From: Zhongshania aquatica
Lineage (GTDB): Bacteria > Pseudomonadota > Gammaproteobacteria > Pseudomonadales > Spongiibacteraceae
NCBI RefSeq assembly: GCF_027257955.1
Contig: NZ_JANZNQ010000010.1
Span: 62,001-126,000, forward strand
Length of the DNA stretch: 64,000 nt
Reading direction: 5' to 3'
The translations under genes and the position numbers were made by a program. This document shows, piece by piece, positions 27,637 through 38,016 of the stretch (positions are counted from its first letter, which is position 1; every line of letters starts with the position of its first letter). Under the pieces are notes generated by a model, which worked only from the letters and a program-made list of their open reading frames with translations, was not told where the DNA came from and searched no databases.

Positions 27637-29487
27637 TTAGAAGGGCAGTGAATAGTTCAGCATCACACTTTCACGACCCTCGCCTTCGTCGCTGTAATTT
27701 ATATTCAGCGCTAAACGCGACTTATCGATAGCCACAGACGCACCGATGCTGGCATCAACAAAGGTATCGCCGTCGGCACGATAGCTGGGCAGACGATAGC
27801 TGGCATACCCTAGATTAGTGTTTGTGACCTCTACCGTCTCGTCTGCATCTTCAAGCTCAGAAACAGAGAACACCTCGGCATACAAACTAACACCCTCACT
27901 CACCGCCATATTGGCCATTAACCCAGCACGAATTTGACGACTCTGACGACTTTGCTCTCCCCATTTATAATTAGACACTGCACCACCAGACTCAGTGTAA
28001 CCGTCAACGTCGCCACTGAGTAAACGCGCACCCAGTGCCGGCGCTATACTTAACGTTTTTGACGACGACAACTCATAGGCAAGCTGACCGTCAAAATGCC
28101 AAGCATAACCATCGCTACCACCACTTGCTGTAAGGCCACGATCACCCAAACTAAAATGACGATCCAAGTCGCTATAATCAATCACGCTCAAACCTGCACT
28201 ACCCTCTGCAAGCCAACGTTCGTCGCGATAACTCAGCAAACCACTCAAACCAACACTGCTGGCAGAAAAGTTTGTCTGCTCTGTGTCAGTCTCGTATTTG
28301 GACATACTTAGCGCGGCACCCACGCTCACGGTTGGCAGTACGGCCTTATTAAAACCAACGGTTAAATTTCTACCATCTTGATCGCCGCCACTGGGGGTAT
28401 CTTCAGCTGAACCACTCGCATTAATAAAAAAGTGACTGGTATTCTCATACCAGCGATTTTCGCGCATAGTCTGCGCCAAACTCTCGTGTTGAGTGCGCGC
28501 AACGCCCAAAGCAATGCCTGGAAGTTGTCCAACGAGCTGCGGCGCAACCACCACATCAATCAGGTAATCACCGGTAATTTCGCCGACCTTTGCCGTTGGA
28601 TGAACACCGTCGTTAAAAAGCAATTTACTGGGATCAGGATTCGTGCCGTCTATACCGAATACGGGATGCTCAATACAGTCGGCGTTGCTATCGTCAAAAC
28701 ACATATAGCGCTGATCAAAGGTACCTAAAGGACCGAAGGCAACATTTGCACCATTCGCGAAACCATAGGATTCCGCATTATCAGATACATAGGTAATAAC
28801 CCCCGCTAAATCGACAGGAATGATATTCGCGCCACTAAAATTAGCAAAAGTCTGTAATGCCTGATTATACCCAGCGGCACCGGCAGATACCGCTGCGGCG
28901 GACCCAGGACTACTCAAGTTTTGTGCTTGCACCGCCGGCGTTTTACCTAGATCGGGCAAATTACTCAGCATAATATAGCGACCACCCGCAGCGCTGATCG
29001 CAGAAACCCCCGCAATTAATGTTTTCGCCGAGTTAACGATAGTCGCCTGATCCACAGCTGTACCGTTAAGAAAATCATTACCGCCGCCATCTATCAAAAA
29101 TAGCGCATTGGGATTAATAGTATTATTTTCGGTGAGATATGCTGGCCGGGCCTCTGCGCCACCCGCTGGCACGGCCAAGCCCGTGCCGTTAATAGAGTTC
29201 AAAATGTCTGCGGTCTCATAACCACCCACCGCATAGTTTGTGCCGCCACCTGCCGCCGGATCTGTAGCTAAACCCAAAGCCATACCCAAGTACTGCGGTG
29301 CGATATTCGCGTAGGCACCCAGACTAAAATCACCGCTACCATCGCCAACTCGGTTGGTAAATCGTCGCCCAAGATTACCGCTATCCAGCAAACTATCACC
29401 AAAAATGACAAGTTCGCTAAAATAACTTTGCGCTGATAAGGGCGTACAAAACAAAGAAGCCATACATAGCGCCGTCAATTTTTTCAT
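27637..29487 (-). CDS. Autotransporter GDSL-family esterase/lipase
   Basis: The 616-residue protein has a signal peptide (cleavage near LSAQ, residue 19) and an SGNH/GDSL hydrolase passenger with block I FGDSLLDSGN (Ser32), GGNDF in block III and a DGVHPTAKV segment with the catalytic Asp-His. A beta-barrel covers about 340-616 and ends in LNYSLPF with the terminal Phe. The layout is that of EstA-type esterases held on the cell surface, acting on short-chain esters or lipids. GAAGGTGG precedes ATG 29487. It interrupts the conserved queG-orn neighbourhood. Confidence 0.9.
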   Translation of the reverse strand: MKKLTALCMASLFCTPLSAQSYFSELVIFGDSLLDSGNLGRRFTNRVGDGSGDFSLGAYANIAPQYLGMALGLATDPAAGGGTNYAVGGYETADILNSINGTGLAVPAGGAEARPAYLTENNTINPNALFLIDGGGNDFLNGTAVDQATIVNSAKTLIAGVSAISAAGGRYIMLSNLPDLGKTPAVQAQNLSSPGSAAAVSAGAAGYNQALQTFANFSGANIIPVDLAGVITYVSDNAESYGFANGANVAFGPLGTFDQRYMCFDDSNADCIEHPVFGIDGTNPDPSKLLFNDGVHPTAKVGEITGDYLIDVVVAPQLVGQLPGIALGVARTQHESLAQTMRENRWYENTSHFFINASGSAEDTPSGGDQDGRNLTVGFNKAVLPTVSVGAALSMSKYETDTEQTNFSASSVGLSGLLSYRDERWLAEGSAGLSVIDYSDLDRHFSLGDRGLTASGGSDGYAWHFDGQLAYELSSSKTLSIAPALGARLLSGDVDGYTESGGAVSNYKWGEQSRQSRQIRAGLMANMAVSEGVSLYAEVFSVSELEDADETVEVTNTNLGYASYRLPSYRADGDTFVDASIGASVAIDKSRLALNINYSDEGEGRESVMLNYSLPF

Positions 29488-29784
29488 ATCAATCCACCTT
29501 CTTATTGTTGTCTACCAATAGTCGATCTGAAACCGGAAACCTATTCAGCGAACCTAAATCAATCAATTCACAGCGAATATGCGACAAGTTTTCATCGACA
29601 ACATAAGCTGCTACAAGACTCGTTTTTGCGCTTTATCACAATAGGTGTAAATACAGATAGCTAATGAACAATAGAAGATAGATTGCACTTACGCAAAGAT
29701 AGGGGTGATTAAAATCAGGTAGGCCGACAATAATAAGCTACCGCTCACGTCGCCAGTAACGAACGCGAGCAACACAAAATGAAT

Positions 29785-30330
29785 TTAAGAGAGGCGAAGA
29801 AAATGCTCGCGGTAATAACTCAGCTCGGCAATGGAATCATAAATATCATTAAGCGCCAGGTGCGATGCAGACTTTTTCAAACCGCCGCTTAAATCCGGGC
29901 GCCAACGTTTTGCCAATTCTTTCACACTACTCACATCTAAATTGCGGTAATGGAAATAAGCCTCTAATAGCGGCATTTCGCGGGCCATAAAGCGACGATC
30001 TTGGCAGATGCTGTTGCCACACATCGGCGATGCACCCTTATTTACGTGCTTATCTAAAAATGCCAAGGTCAGCCGCTCCGCTTCTTCGGCAGTAATGCAA
30101 GTGTCTTGCACCCGCTTAATCAAACCTGATTGACCATGCTGGCGGGTATTCCACTCATCCATCCCTGCTAAAATCTCGTCCGACTGGTGAATCGCCAGCA
30201 CGGGCCCTTCGGCAAGCACATTTAAGTTTGAATCGGTCACCACAGTCGCGATTTCAATTATGTGGTCATTAATAGTGTCTAAACCGGTCATTTCCAGGTC
30301 AATCCAAATTAAATTCTGTGCTTTATCCAT
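29785..30330 (-). CDS. orn: Oligoribonuclease
   Basis: The 181-residue DEDDh exonuclease has [10 protein letters not shown] with Asp11 and Glu13 and a full-length conserved core ([43 protein letters not shown]). It degrades dinucleotides and pGpG, closing RNA turnover and c-di-GMP breakdown. It is divergent from rsgA across 153 bp, which must hold both promoters; I see no strong consensus there. The link to FimX and PilZ signalling nearby is through c-di-GMP turnover, by inference only. Confidence 0.97.
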   Translation of the reverse strand: MDKAQNLIWIDLEMTGLDTINDHIIEIATVVTDSNLNVLAEGPVLAIHQSDEILAGMDEWNTRQHGQSGLIKRVQDTCITAEEAERLTLAFLDKHVNKGASPMCGNSICQDRRFMAREMPLLEAYFHYRNLDVSSVKELAKRWRPDLSGGLKKSASHLALNDIYDSIAELSYYREHFLRLS

Positions 30331-30483
30331 GGGTTTGCCTTCACCGTGAAATTAAAAAGATAGCCACATAAGCCCCACAGTTTAGTGAGAAATACTGCAC
30401 GCGAGCTACGCACACACTTACGCAAAGTGTCGATTGTACCAGCACATAGGGTAAGATGGCTCTCCCTAGGCGAATGAACCTTC

Positions 30484-31494
30484 ATGACAAAACGCAAACT
30501 GAGCCGCCAGCAACGCTGGCGCATCGAAAAAGTACAGGCCGAACGCAGTGAACGGGCGACCAAGCGAGACACTCAGCTTGACCAAGCGCTAAGCGAGGGC
30601 GAACTCGGCCCTGAGCAAAACGGACTTATCGTCAGCCATTTTGGTCAGCAAGTTGAAGTTGAAGCAAGCAGCGGCCTACGGCAACGCTGCCACGTCCGCG
30701 CCCACATTGACGCCTTGGTAACCGGTGATAGCGTTACTTGGAGAGAGGGCAAGCCGACGGGGGTTGTCGTGGCATGTAACAGCAGAAGCTCATTACTTTC
30801 TCGTCCAGACAATCACGGTAAATTAAAACCCGTTGCCGCCAATATCGACCATATTGTTATTGTCATTGCCCCGGAACCACGCGCCCACGCCAATCTCATT
30901 GACCGCTATTTAGTCGCCGCCGAAGCCATTGGTATACGGCCGATATTGCTGCTCAATAAAACCGATTTAATAAACGACGAAAACCGCGAATATCTAAACA
31001 ATATGCTGGCTCGCTACCAGGAAATTGGCTATGAAGTTACCCGCGCGTCTACTGAAGCAGACCACGGCTTAGATGAATTAAAACAACGCCTATGTGGGCA
31101 GATTAGCGTTTTCGTCGGGCAATCAGGCGTGGGTAAATCATCGCTAGTGAACAGCCTGCTACCTGGCACCGACACCCGTATTGGCGCTTTATCGGAAAGC
31201 ACCGCAAAAGGAAAGCACACCACGACCACCGCGCGACTTTTCCATTTCCCCGACGGCGGCAGCCTAATCGATTCACCGGGTATTCGTGAATTTGCGCTAT
31301 GGAATATGGACAGAGAAAAAGTCCTGGCAGGATTTATCGAATTCCGCCCCTTTCTCGGTATGTGCCGTTTTCGCGACTGCAAACACGAGCACGAACCCCG
31401 CTGCGCTCTATTAGACGCCGAAGCGGAGAACAAAATTCGCCCCGAACGCATGGCGAGCTATCGACAAATTCTACAAAGTTTAAACGACGAATAG
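30484..31494 (+). CDS. rsgA: Small-subunit biogenesis GTPase RsgA
   Basis: The 336-residue circularly permuted GTPase has an OB-fold N-domain, then G4 NKTD before G1 [14 protein letters not shown], and a zinc-binding tail [14 protein letters not shown]. It checks late 30S assembly and releases RbfA, which is also encoded in this window. The order orn-rsgA matches E. coli and Pseudomonas. In Pseudomonas, motAB follows rsgA; here the rhodanese gene comes next. Confidence 0.96.
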   Translation: MTKRKLSRQQRWRIEKVQAERSERATKRDTQLDQALSEGELGPEQNGLIVSHFGQQVEVEASSGLRQRCHVRAHIDALVTGDSVTWREGKPTGVVVACNSRSSLLSRPDNHGKLKPVAANIDHIVIVIAPEPRAHANLIDRYLVAAEAIGIRPILLLNKTDLINDENREYLNNMLARYQEIGYEVTRASTEADHGLDELKQRLCGQISVFVGQSGVGKSSLVNSLLPGTDTRIGALSESTAKGKHTTTTARLFHFPDGGSLIDSPGIREFALWNMDREKVLAGFIEFRPFLGMCRFRDCKHEHEPRCALLDAEAENKIRPERMASYRQILQSLNDE

Positions 31495-31702
31495 TTATAA
31501 GCATCGCTGTGATTTGCCAACCCTTCTTATATCACGCTATCGCCGTCGAATTTTTCACCGCGCATTATTTAGAAGACCAGGCAGCGAGACCTCCACTACC
31601 GCATTGTTAACATGTTAGTAGCCATGCAAATGCATTATGGCGTCGCCTTACAGAGGCCGCTACTGATACAATCAATCTACACGCTAACATAAGTTATTTA
31701 TT

Positions 31703-32548
31703 ATGAAAGACTGGCCACTATTAATTGAGACAGCGCAACTTGCTGACGCGCTGCACGACCCAAAATTACTCATCTTGGACACCAGCAGTGCCGAGAATTA
31801 CGCCGAGCATCACATTCCCGGCGCCATACATATAGCGCCATCAGAATTACAATCAGGCATAAAACCCGCCGTTGGCAAACTACCTAGCATCGACGCGCTA
31901 AATACCCTGTTTTCAAAAGTAGGGCTAACGCCAGACAAACATGTCATCGCCTATGACGACGAAGGCGGCGGCTGGGCAGGTCGCTTAATCTGGACACTCG
32001 ATGTCATTGGACATCGTAACTACTCTTACCTAAACGGTGGTCTACCTGCGTGGCTTGAAGAAGGTTATTTAACCGAAAAAGTCGCTAACCATCCTGCACC
32101 TACGCCGCAAGACATTAATATCGATAGCACCGCAATTGCAGAAATTGAAGATTTCGTCAGCATGCTAGACAACACGCAGCTCGCCATCTGGGATGCGCGC
32201 TCACCAGAGGAATATCGCGGAGAAAAGGTCTTGGCGCAACGCGGTGGCCATATTCCTGGGGCGATCAACCTCGACTGGCTTGAGTTGATAGATCGAAACA
32301 ACCATCTGCGGCTCAAAGATTTAAGCAGCTTGCAGGCTCGCTTAAATGAGTTAGGTATCACCGCCGATAAAACCGTGATTACCCACTGCCAAACCCACCA
32401 TCGTTCTGGCTTAAGTTATTTACTGATGAAAATACTCGGCTACCCTCATATCAAGGGCTATCACGGCTCGTGGGGTGAATGGGGTAACACTGAAACAACG
32501 CCAATTGAAACCGGTGATCGCGCGCAACCCAGCGCCCACCAGCCTTAG
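31703..32548 (+). CDS. rhdA: Rhodanese-type sulfurtransferase (RhdA-like)
   Basis: The 281-residue protein has two rhodanese domains (about 1-135 and 150-275). The C-terminal domain carries the active Cys229 in the loop CQTHHRSG, the distinctive loop of Azotobacter RhdA and not the CGSGVTA loop of SseA. It transfers sulfur from thiosulfate or similar donors. The gene is 60 bp before psd on the same strand, as in Pseudomonas where rhdA and psd are adjacent. Confidence 0.9.
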   Translation: MKDWPLLIETAQLADALHDPKLLILDTSSAENYAEHHIPGAIHIAPSELQSGIKPAVGKLPSIDALNTLFSKVGLTPDKHVIAYDDEGGGWAGRLIWTLDVIGHRNYSYLNGGLPAWLEEGYLTEKVANHPAPTPQDINIDSTAIAEIEDFVSMLDNTQLAIWDARSPEEYRGEKVLAQRGGHIPGAINLDWLELIDRNNHLRLKDLSSLQARLNELGITADKTVITHCQTHHRSGLSYLLMKILGYPHIKGYHGSWGEWGNTETTPIETGDRAQPSAHQP

Positions 32549-32608
32549 CGTCAGATGTATATTGTTATAAAAACCTGAATCAGTGAATCTCGCTCAAGAG
32601 GACAGTGT

Positions 32609-33472
32609 GTGAAAATCGCGTTTATTATTATTCAGTATCTGCTACCCCAGCACCTGTTATCGAGGCTGGTAGGCAAGCTTGCAGAAACCGACATACCATG
32701 GCTAAAAGACCTGTTAATTAGTCGATTTATCAAGCAGTACCAGGTAGACATGAGCGAAGCGGCGGACTCCGATCCGCGGAGCTACGCTAATTTTAATGCT
32801 TTTTTTACCCGTGCTTTAAAAGACGACGCAAGACCAATATGCGACGACGAAAGCGGCATCGCTTGTCCTGCAGATGGCGCCATCAGCCAAATTGGTAAGA
32901 TCACCGGCGGTCGAATTTTTCAAGCCAAGGGTCAAGACTACAGTCTTTTGAGCCTGCTTGGCGGTAACCGTGAGGCCGCCGCACTGTTCGATGAAGGCAG
33001 CTTCGCGACCATTTACCTGTCACCACGTGATTATCACCGCGTGCACATGCCCCTCACCGGCACGCTACAATCGATGAGCTATATTCCAGGCGCCTTATTT
33101 TCGGTGAACACTACCACTGCGGAAAACGTCCCCGGCCTGTTTGCAAGAAACGAGCGCGCCGTGTGCTTATTTGACACAGACGCAGGCCCGATGGCCGTCA
33201 TTTTGGTTGGTGCGATGATTGTCGCCGGTATTGAAACTGTGTGGGATGGCCAAATTGCGCCTCCACCAAAGGGTATAAAAACCACTGACTATCGTCAGGG
33301 TGCTAGGAAAATCACTTTAGAGAAAGGCGAAGAAATGGGCCGTTTTAAACTCGGCTCAACCGCCATTGTTCTCTTTGCTAAAGGTCGCAACGAATGGCTA
33401 GATCGCTTTGAAGCGACCACCCCAACGCGACTGGGTGAAACCTTGGGACAGGTAAATAAAATTGCAGAATAA
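32609..33472 (+). CDS. psd: Phosphatidylserine decarboxylase proenzyme
   Basis: The 287-residue inner-membrane enzyme makes phosphatidylethanolamine. The self-cleavage motif LGST is at 248-251, so cleavage before Ser250 would yield the pyruvoyl alpha subunit. The N-terminal hydrophobic stretch and catalytic Asp/His regions ([23 protein letters not shown]) are present. It starts at GTG 32609 with GAGGA upstream. It ends convergent with epmA 32 bp away, with no clear terminator in the gap. Confidence 0.97.
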   Translation: MKIAFIIIQYLLPQHLLSRLVGKLAETDIPWLKDLLISRFIKQYQVDMSEAADSDPRSYANFNAFFTRALKDDARPICDDESGIACPADGAISQIGKITGGRIFQAKGQDYSLLSLLGGNREAAALFDEGSFATIYLSPRDYHRVHMPLTGTLQSMSYIPGALFSVNTTTAENVPGLFARNERAVCLFDTDAGPMAVILVGAMIVAGIETVWDGQIAPPPKGIKTTDYRQGARKITLEKGEEMGRFKLGSTAIVLFAKGRNEWLDRFEATTPTRLGETLGQVNKIAE

Positions 33473-33503
33473 AGTGTGTCGGGCGAAAACCTCTTAGCAA
33501 TGG

Positions 33504-34457
33504 TCACGCCCGCTCTAAAGGAAATGCTATCACCTCATCGATGCGTGCCGCTCCACACGCCAGCATAGTCAGCCGATCAAAACCCATCGCAACACCGACA
33601 CACTCTGGCAGCGCCGCCATTGCTTTAAGCAGGTTGCGATCTATCGGCGGCAGCACCTGACCACTCTCGGCGCGGCGAAGATGATCATCGCGAATACGCC
33701 TCACTAACTCACCGCTGTCACGTAATTCATCATAGCCATTTGCCAACTCCATACCGGCATAAAAAGCCTCAAACCGAGACGCAAGCTGAGGGCCTTGTGC
33801 GCTCGTTCGCGTTTTGGCTAAGGCCGCCTGCGATGCGGGAAAATCGTAAACAAAACTGAGTATCGTTCCGTCTAGGGCAGGCTCAACAACGGATGACATT
33901 AGCAATTGTAGCCAGAGGTCGCGATCGTCCGAGTCAAAGCTGAGGTCTAGATGGGATCGCGCGCAGGCCTTTAATTCGGCCAAAGAAGCGCGATGGGGAT
34001 TCAAATTGCAATACTGAACAAAGACCTGCTCATAACTGAAATGCGCGGACTCAATAGTCCCAACAGCCAAGGAAACGACCGCCGCCACTTCATCCATTAA
34101 ATCCTGCAAGCTCAAACCGGGACGATACCACTCCAGCATCGTAAACTCTGGATTGTGTCGCCGCCCCCGCTCACCGCGACGAAAGGCCTTACAAATTTGA
34201 TAGATTGCCCCACTGCCCGAGGCCAGCAAACGCTTCATTGCAAATTCGGGAGAGGTCTGCAAATACATAACGGCATCACCCTCTGGGGCGATGGTTGTAA
34301 TTGCTTCAATATTAGGGTCGCTTACCGGTGCCGAGGCAAGCAACGGTGTATCCACTTCCAACACACCGCGCTCAGCAAATAGCGCGCGCACCGCAGCCAA
34401 CAACTGCGCGCGACGACTCAAAGCCGAAAAATCAGCCGTGGGCCGCCAGTCAGACAT
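33504..34457 (-). CDS. epmA: EF-P--(R)-beta-lysine ligase
   Basis: The 317-residue protein resembles the catalytic core of class II lysyl-tRNA synthetase without the anticodon-binding domain. It has SPEFAMKRLL, motif 2 (FRRGERGRRHNPEFTMLEWYR) and motif 3 (GVAMGFDRLTML). EpmA attaches beta-lysine to the conserved lysine of EF-P. Its ATG (34457) immediately follows the efp stop with zero spacing, indicating tight co-expression. Confidence 0.96.
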   Translation of the reverse strand: MSDWRPTADFSALSRRAQLLAAVRALFAERGVLEVDTPLLASAPVSDPNIEAITTIAPEGDAVMYLQTSPEFAMKRLLASGSGAIYQICKAFRRGERGRRHNPEFTMLEWYRPGLSLQDLMDEVAAVVSLAVGTIESAHFSYEQVFVQYCNLNPHRASLAELKACARSHLDLSFDSDDRDLWLQLLMSSVVEPALDGTILSFVYDFPASQAALAKTRTSAQGPQLASRFEAFYAGMELANGYDELRDSGELVRRIRDDHLRRAESGQVLPPIDRNLLKAMAALPECVGVAMGFDRLTMLACGAARIDEVIAFPLERA

Positions 34458-35027
34458 TTACGCTTTAACTCGGTTTTGGTATTCGCCGGTGCGCGTATCG
34501 ACTTTTATCACTTCGCCAATACTTAAAAACAAGGGGACTTTTACCACCGCGCCAGTGCTCAAGTACGCAGGTTTAGTGCCGCCCTGCGCTGTATCACCTT
34601 TAACACCCGGATCAGTTTCAACAATTTCCAGCTCAACAAAATTAGGTGGCGTCACTGACAATGGCGCGCCGTTGTATAATGTAACGGTGCAAATATCCTG
34701 TTCTTTCAGCCAATTCGAGGCATCACCTACGGCTTTAAGATCGGCCTGAAACTGCTCAAACGATTCAGGGTCCATAAAGTGATAGAATTCACCGTCGTTA
34801 TACAAATATTCCATACTTTGATCGATAACATCAGCGCCTTCCAGCGACTCACCGGATTTGAAAGTACGCTCCCAAACCCGACCTGAGTTAAGATTGCGCA
34901 AACGCACACGGTTAAAGGCTTGGCCTTTGCCGGGCTTAACAAATTCATTATCTAAAATAGAACAAGGCTCGCCGTCGAGCATAACCTTTAGTCCGTTGCG
35001 AAATTCATTGGTAGAGTAATTAGCCAT
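34458..35027 (-). CDS. efp: Translation elongation factor P
   Basis: The 189-residue protein relieves ribosome stalling at polyproline. The modified residue is Lys34 in VKPGKGQA, the lysine type that EpmA acts on (not the arginine type of Pseudomonas). ATG 35027 has GAGGA upstream; longer frames to 35261 run into the divergent epmB gene and are spurious. It is followed directly by epmA, and epmB starts 46 bp away on the other strand, so the three genes form one modification module. Confidence 0.97.
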   Translation of the reverse strand: MANYSTNEFRNGLKVMLDGEPCSILDNEFVKPGKGQAFNRVRLRNLNSGRVWERTFKSGESLEGADVIDQSMEYLYNDGEFYHFMDPESFEQFQADLKAVGDASNWLKEQDICTVTLYNGAPLSVTPPNFVELEIVETDPGVKGDTAQGGTKPAYLSTGAVVKVPLFLSIGEVIKVDTRTGEYQNRVKA

Positions 35028-35073
35028 GATTTTCCTCAGCGACGGTGTGAAACCGTAGTTTAAAAAGGCTGCA

Positions 35074-36087
35074 ATGATACCCTTAAAAGACACATTTTGG
35101 CAGGCTGAAAGCTGGCAGCAACAAATGAGCGGTATGATCCGCGATCCCGAGCGTCTATTAGCCCGCCTGCAATTAGATGAAGAAGCGCAACCCGAAACCG
35201 CTGCCGCATTGAAGCAATTCCCGCTTAGAGTACCTGAAGCCTTTGTCGCGAAAATGGCCATAGGCGACTGGAAAGACCCACTACTACTTCAGATTTTACC
35301 TTTGGGTGAAGAGATGGCGGAGCACGTCGACTACGTTAACGATCCACTTGAAGAGGCCGCTGCCAACCCCGTGCCAGGCTTAATTCATAAATATCACGGC
35401 CGGGTTTTACTCATCGCCAGCCCGACATGCGCTGTTCATTGCCGCTACTGTTTCCGCCGCAACTTTCCTTACGACACCAACAATCCGAGCCAACGAGACT
35501 GGCAACACGCACTTGAATACATTGCTGAGCGCCCAGAAATTAGCGAAGTCATTCTCAGTGGCGGCGATCCACTTTCCCCGCCAGACGAATATTTGCAGAA
35601 ACTAATCTCCAAAATTGCTGCAATTCCTCATGTCGACACCCTGCGAATTCATACTCGCTTGCCCTTAGTCTTGCCGGCACGAATTACACAAAACTTGGTT
35701 CATGTACTTAGTCATCACCGCCTGCATACCGTAATGGTCATACATTGCAACCACGCCAATGAAATAGATTCAGCTACTGCCGAGGCTCTGGGTAGGCTTA
35801 AAAATGCGAACATCACGCTACTAAATCAAAGCGTACTGCTTAAAGATATTAACAATGAGGCCGATACATTAATCAACTTAAGTCGTCGCCTATTCGATGT
35901 AAATGTCATGCCTTATTATTTGCACCTTCTCGACAAGGTAAGAGGGGCAGCACATTTTAGGGTGAATGAAGAGGAGGCGCTGCAGCTTATGCGCGCTATA
36001 ATGGCGGAGCTACCCGGATACTTGGTACCGAAATTGGTTAAAGAAGAACCCGGCGCAAGCAGCAAGTCACCACTTGCGCTATTATGA
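35074..36087 (+). CDS. epmB: EF-P beta-lysylation protein (lysine 2,3-aminomutase family)
   Basis: The 337-residue radical SAM enzyme carries the CxxxCxxC motif (CAVHCRYC, Cys119, 123 and 126) and the PLP/SAM-binding segments [12 protein letters not shown] and [17 protein letters not shown]. It converts (S)-alpha-lysine to (R)-beta-lysine for attachment to EF-P by EpmA. AAAGG precedes ATG 35074. It is divergent from efp, and the PilZ-type gene follows on the same strand. Confidence 0.96.
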   Translation: MIPLKDTFWQAESWQQQMSGMIRDPERLLARLQLDEEAQPETAAALKQFPLRVPEAFVAKMAIGDWKDPLLLQILPLGEEMAEHVDYVNDPLEEAAANPVPGLIHKYHGRVLLIASPTCAVHCRYCFRRNFPYDTNNPSQRDWQHALEYIAERPEISEVILSGGDPLSPPDEYLQKLISKIAAIPHVDTLRIHTRLPLVLPARITQNLVHVLSHHRLHTVMVIHCNHANEIDSATAEALGRLKNANITLLNQSVLLKDINNEADTLINLSRRLFDVNVMPYYLHLLDKVRGAAHFRVNEEEALQLMRAIMAELPGYLVPKLVKEEPGASSKSPLALL

Positions 36088-36163
36088 ATTAACGCGTAAA
36101 AACATAGACTTAAAACACAAACTGTGGAAACTACGCATTAAGACTGTCAAATCGCAGGACTTT

Positions 36164-37957
36164 ATGAAAAATAGCTCAAGCCTCGCTGTGGCGACGCCGG
36201 AAATAAGCCGCGAAACGCACAGCCAGTTCGCATTAAACGCAAATGCCGTCAATTCATGGCTAAGCAGCTTACCGCTAGCAAACCTAGGCGAAGCCACTCG
36301 CCTGCTGTTCCAAGCGCTATCCGAGTTAAGCCACACCGCGTGCAAGCCCAAAGATCGCTATGAAATTCTAGAAAAAATACGTCCGCAGGTTCACTACATT
36401 GTCAAAGGCTTATCACAACACTATTTGAACAAACCCGTAGTCTTACCAGAGAAAACACAAAAAATAGTCCTGCTTGCCAACACATTAAATACCCAACTTG
36501 CGACCGGCTATTGCCAAGCGTTTAAGGGACTAGAAGGTGAAAATAGGCTACTTCGCTCGAAAGATGCTATGGCGACCTGCCTTCATCGCGCGCTAACTGA
36601 GCACGCCAGAATTCTGTTACGCACCTACCAACTGTACCGATCTAGCCATAAAGACTTTTGGCTTACCGCGCATAAAATTTACCTATGTGCGAATGCGCAA
36701 AAACTCCGCAAGCCGAAAATCATTGACAGCGTCTATGGCGATGGCACCGTCCAACAAGCCTATTTGCGCATTCTGATGTTGAGCTGCAGCAATACGCATC
36801 AGCTTCCACAACGCCATATTGAAGAGATATTCAATGAACTGAATAGCTGGACGGCGTTTATCGAGCTCTGCGAAGACAAGCTCGAGCGCTGCGTCTTCTT
36901 GTTTAACCCATCAGAAGACGCGCCGCCGGCTTATCGCGAGTTGATTAAACGGGCACCATCCCCCGGCTGGCTGGGCATAGACACCAAACTGCTACTATCA
37001 CAGAGTGGCGGTTTAGCGGGCGCCCTGTCGCCGCGCAAGAGCAGCAATGCCGGTACGCTTAACAAATCTATTCTAGACCACCTGAATATTTCGTGGAGCT
37101 CTGCAACGTCTCGCGCCGCAGAGCGCAGACCTTGCAGCGAACCCGTTCTAATTTCCGTCGGCATGAATACCACTCACTTCTACGTGGCCAATCAACAAGA
37201 CTTTAGCCACTTCCAATTTGAAGACGACATTCACAATCACGCTGCGCTATTCACAGAGCGGACCTCAAAAACTAACGATGTATGGGGACAGAACGGTAGC
37301 GCAGATACACGAGGCCGCGACCCATTCGAAAAACAAAGTTTAAACGGCAATCCCTCAAGTGGCCCGATTGAGACGATTAACTACGGCCTGCCACAAGACA
37401 ATACTGCAGCCGTCACAACAGAGGGCAAATATGAATATGTTCGCTCACGCATGCTTGATACCAGTAGTTCCGGTTGCAGAATAGAATGGCCCGACAGCGC
37501 CAACGTCCGCGTTCGTACTGGCGAACTTGTTGGTTTAAAAACTGATGATTATGAGGAATGGCGAGTTGGCGTTGTGCGCTGGATACGCAGCGATGGCTCC
37601 CATCAAATTGGAATTGAAACACTCGCCTCAGGCGCAACGCCGTATAGCGCTCGGCTCGTTCAATCTGGCTTGGCGGTCAATGACTATCAGCGCGCGATGC
37701 TACTGCCAAGTGGCCAAGTAGCTGAGGGCCCCCTACTATTGCTATCTGGCATTGTTGGTATCTCAGAGGGGCAGACCATAGAACTTTTGCGCCCAGGCCA
37801 TTCTATGCGTATTAAATTAGGCAAAATCGTGGAACAATCAAATGCCTTCAAACTGTTTCTTTTCCAAGATATAGCCCGTAACCAAACTAAAGTCGATGTC
37901 GCTGACCCAGACGCAGTGAACAAAAACGACTTTAACCAACTATGGGATATTCTGTAG
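36164..37957 (+). CDS. PilZ-domain protein upstream of FimX
   Basis: The 597-residue protein has a large N-terminal region of no recognised family, rich in helices (about 1-310), a low-complexity middle, and a C-terminal PilZ-like module at about 430-510 with the DxSxxG signature in LDTSSSGCRIEWP. PilZ domains bind c-di-GMP. I chose ATG 36164 with AGGA upstream; a TTG at 36074 would overlap epmB. In Pseudomonas an uncharacterised PilZ-type gene also lies directly before fimX, so a role in type IV pilus or c-di-GMP control is inferred. Confidence 0.72.
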   Translation: MKNSSSLAVATPEISRETHSQFALNANAVNSWLSSLPLANLGEATRLLFQALSELSHTACKPKDRYEILEKIRPQVHYIVKGLSQHYLNKPVVLPEKTQKIVLLANTLNTQLATGYCQAFKGLEGENRLLRSKDAMATCLHRALTEHARILLRTYQLYRSSHKDFWLTAHKIYLCANAQKLRKPKIIDSVYGDGTVQQAYLRILMLSCSNTHQLPQRHIEEIFNELNSWTAFIELCEDKLERCVFLFNPSEDAPPAYRELIKRAPSPGWLGIDTKLLLSQSGGLAGALSPRKSSNAGTLNKSILDHLNISWSSATSRAAERRPCSEPVLISVGMNTTHFYVANQQDFSHFQFEDDIHNHAALFTERTSKTNDVWGQNGSADTRGRDPFEKQSLNGNPSSGPIETINYGLPQDNTAAVTTEGKYEYVRSRMLDTSSSGCRIEWPDSANVRVRTGELVGLKTDDYEEWRVGVVRWIRSDGSHQIGIETLASGATPYSARLVQSGLAVNDYQRAMLLPSGQVAEGPLLLLSGIVGISEGQTIELLRPGHSMRIKLGKIVEQSNAFKLFLFQDIARNQTKVDVADPDAVNKNDFNQLWDIL

Positions 37958-38016
37958 TCAAACGTTTGAATGACACACCTGCGATTTAACAAAACGAAGA
38001 CTATGATTGAGCCTTT

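Noticed and set aside
31495-31702. Possible motAB remnant between rsgA and rhdA
   Set aside because: No frame in this 208-bp gap resembles MotA or MotB; only short palindromic words occur.
34458-35261. N-terminally extended EF-P of 267 residues
   Set aside because: The extension runs across the efp ribosome site and into the divergent epmB gene; the family start MANYSTNEF is at 35027.
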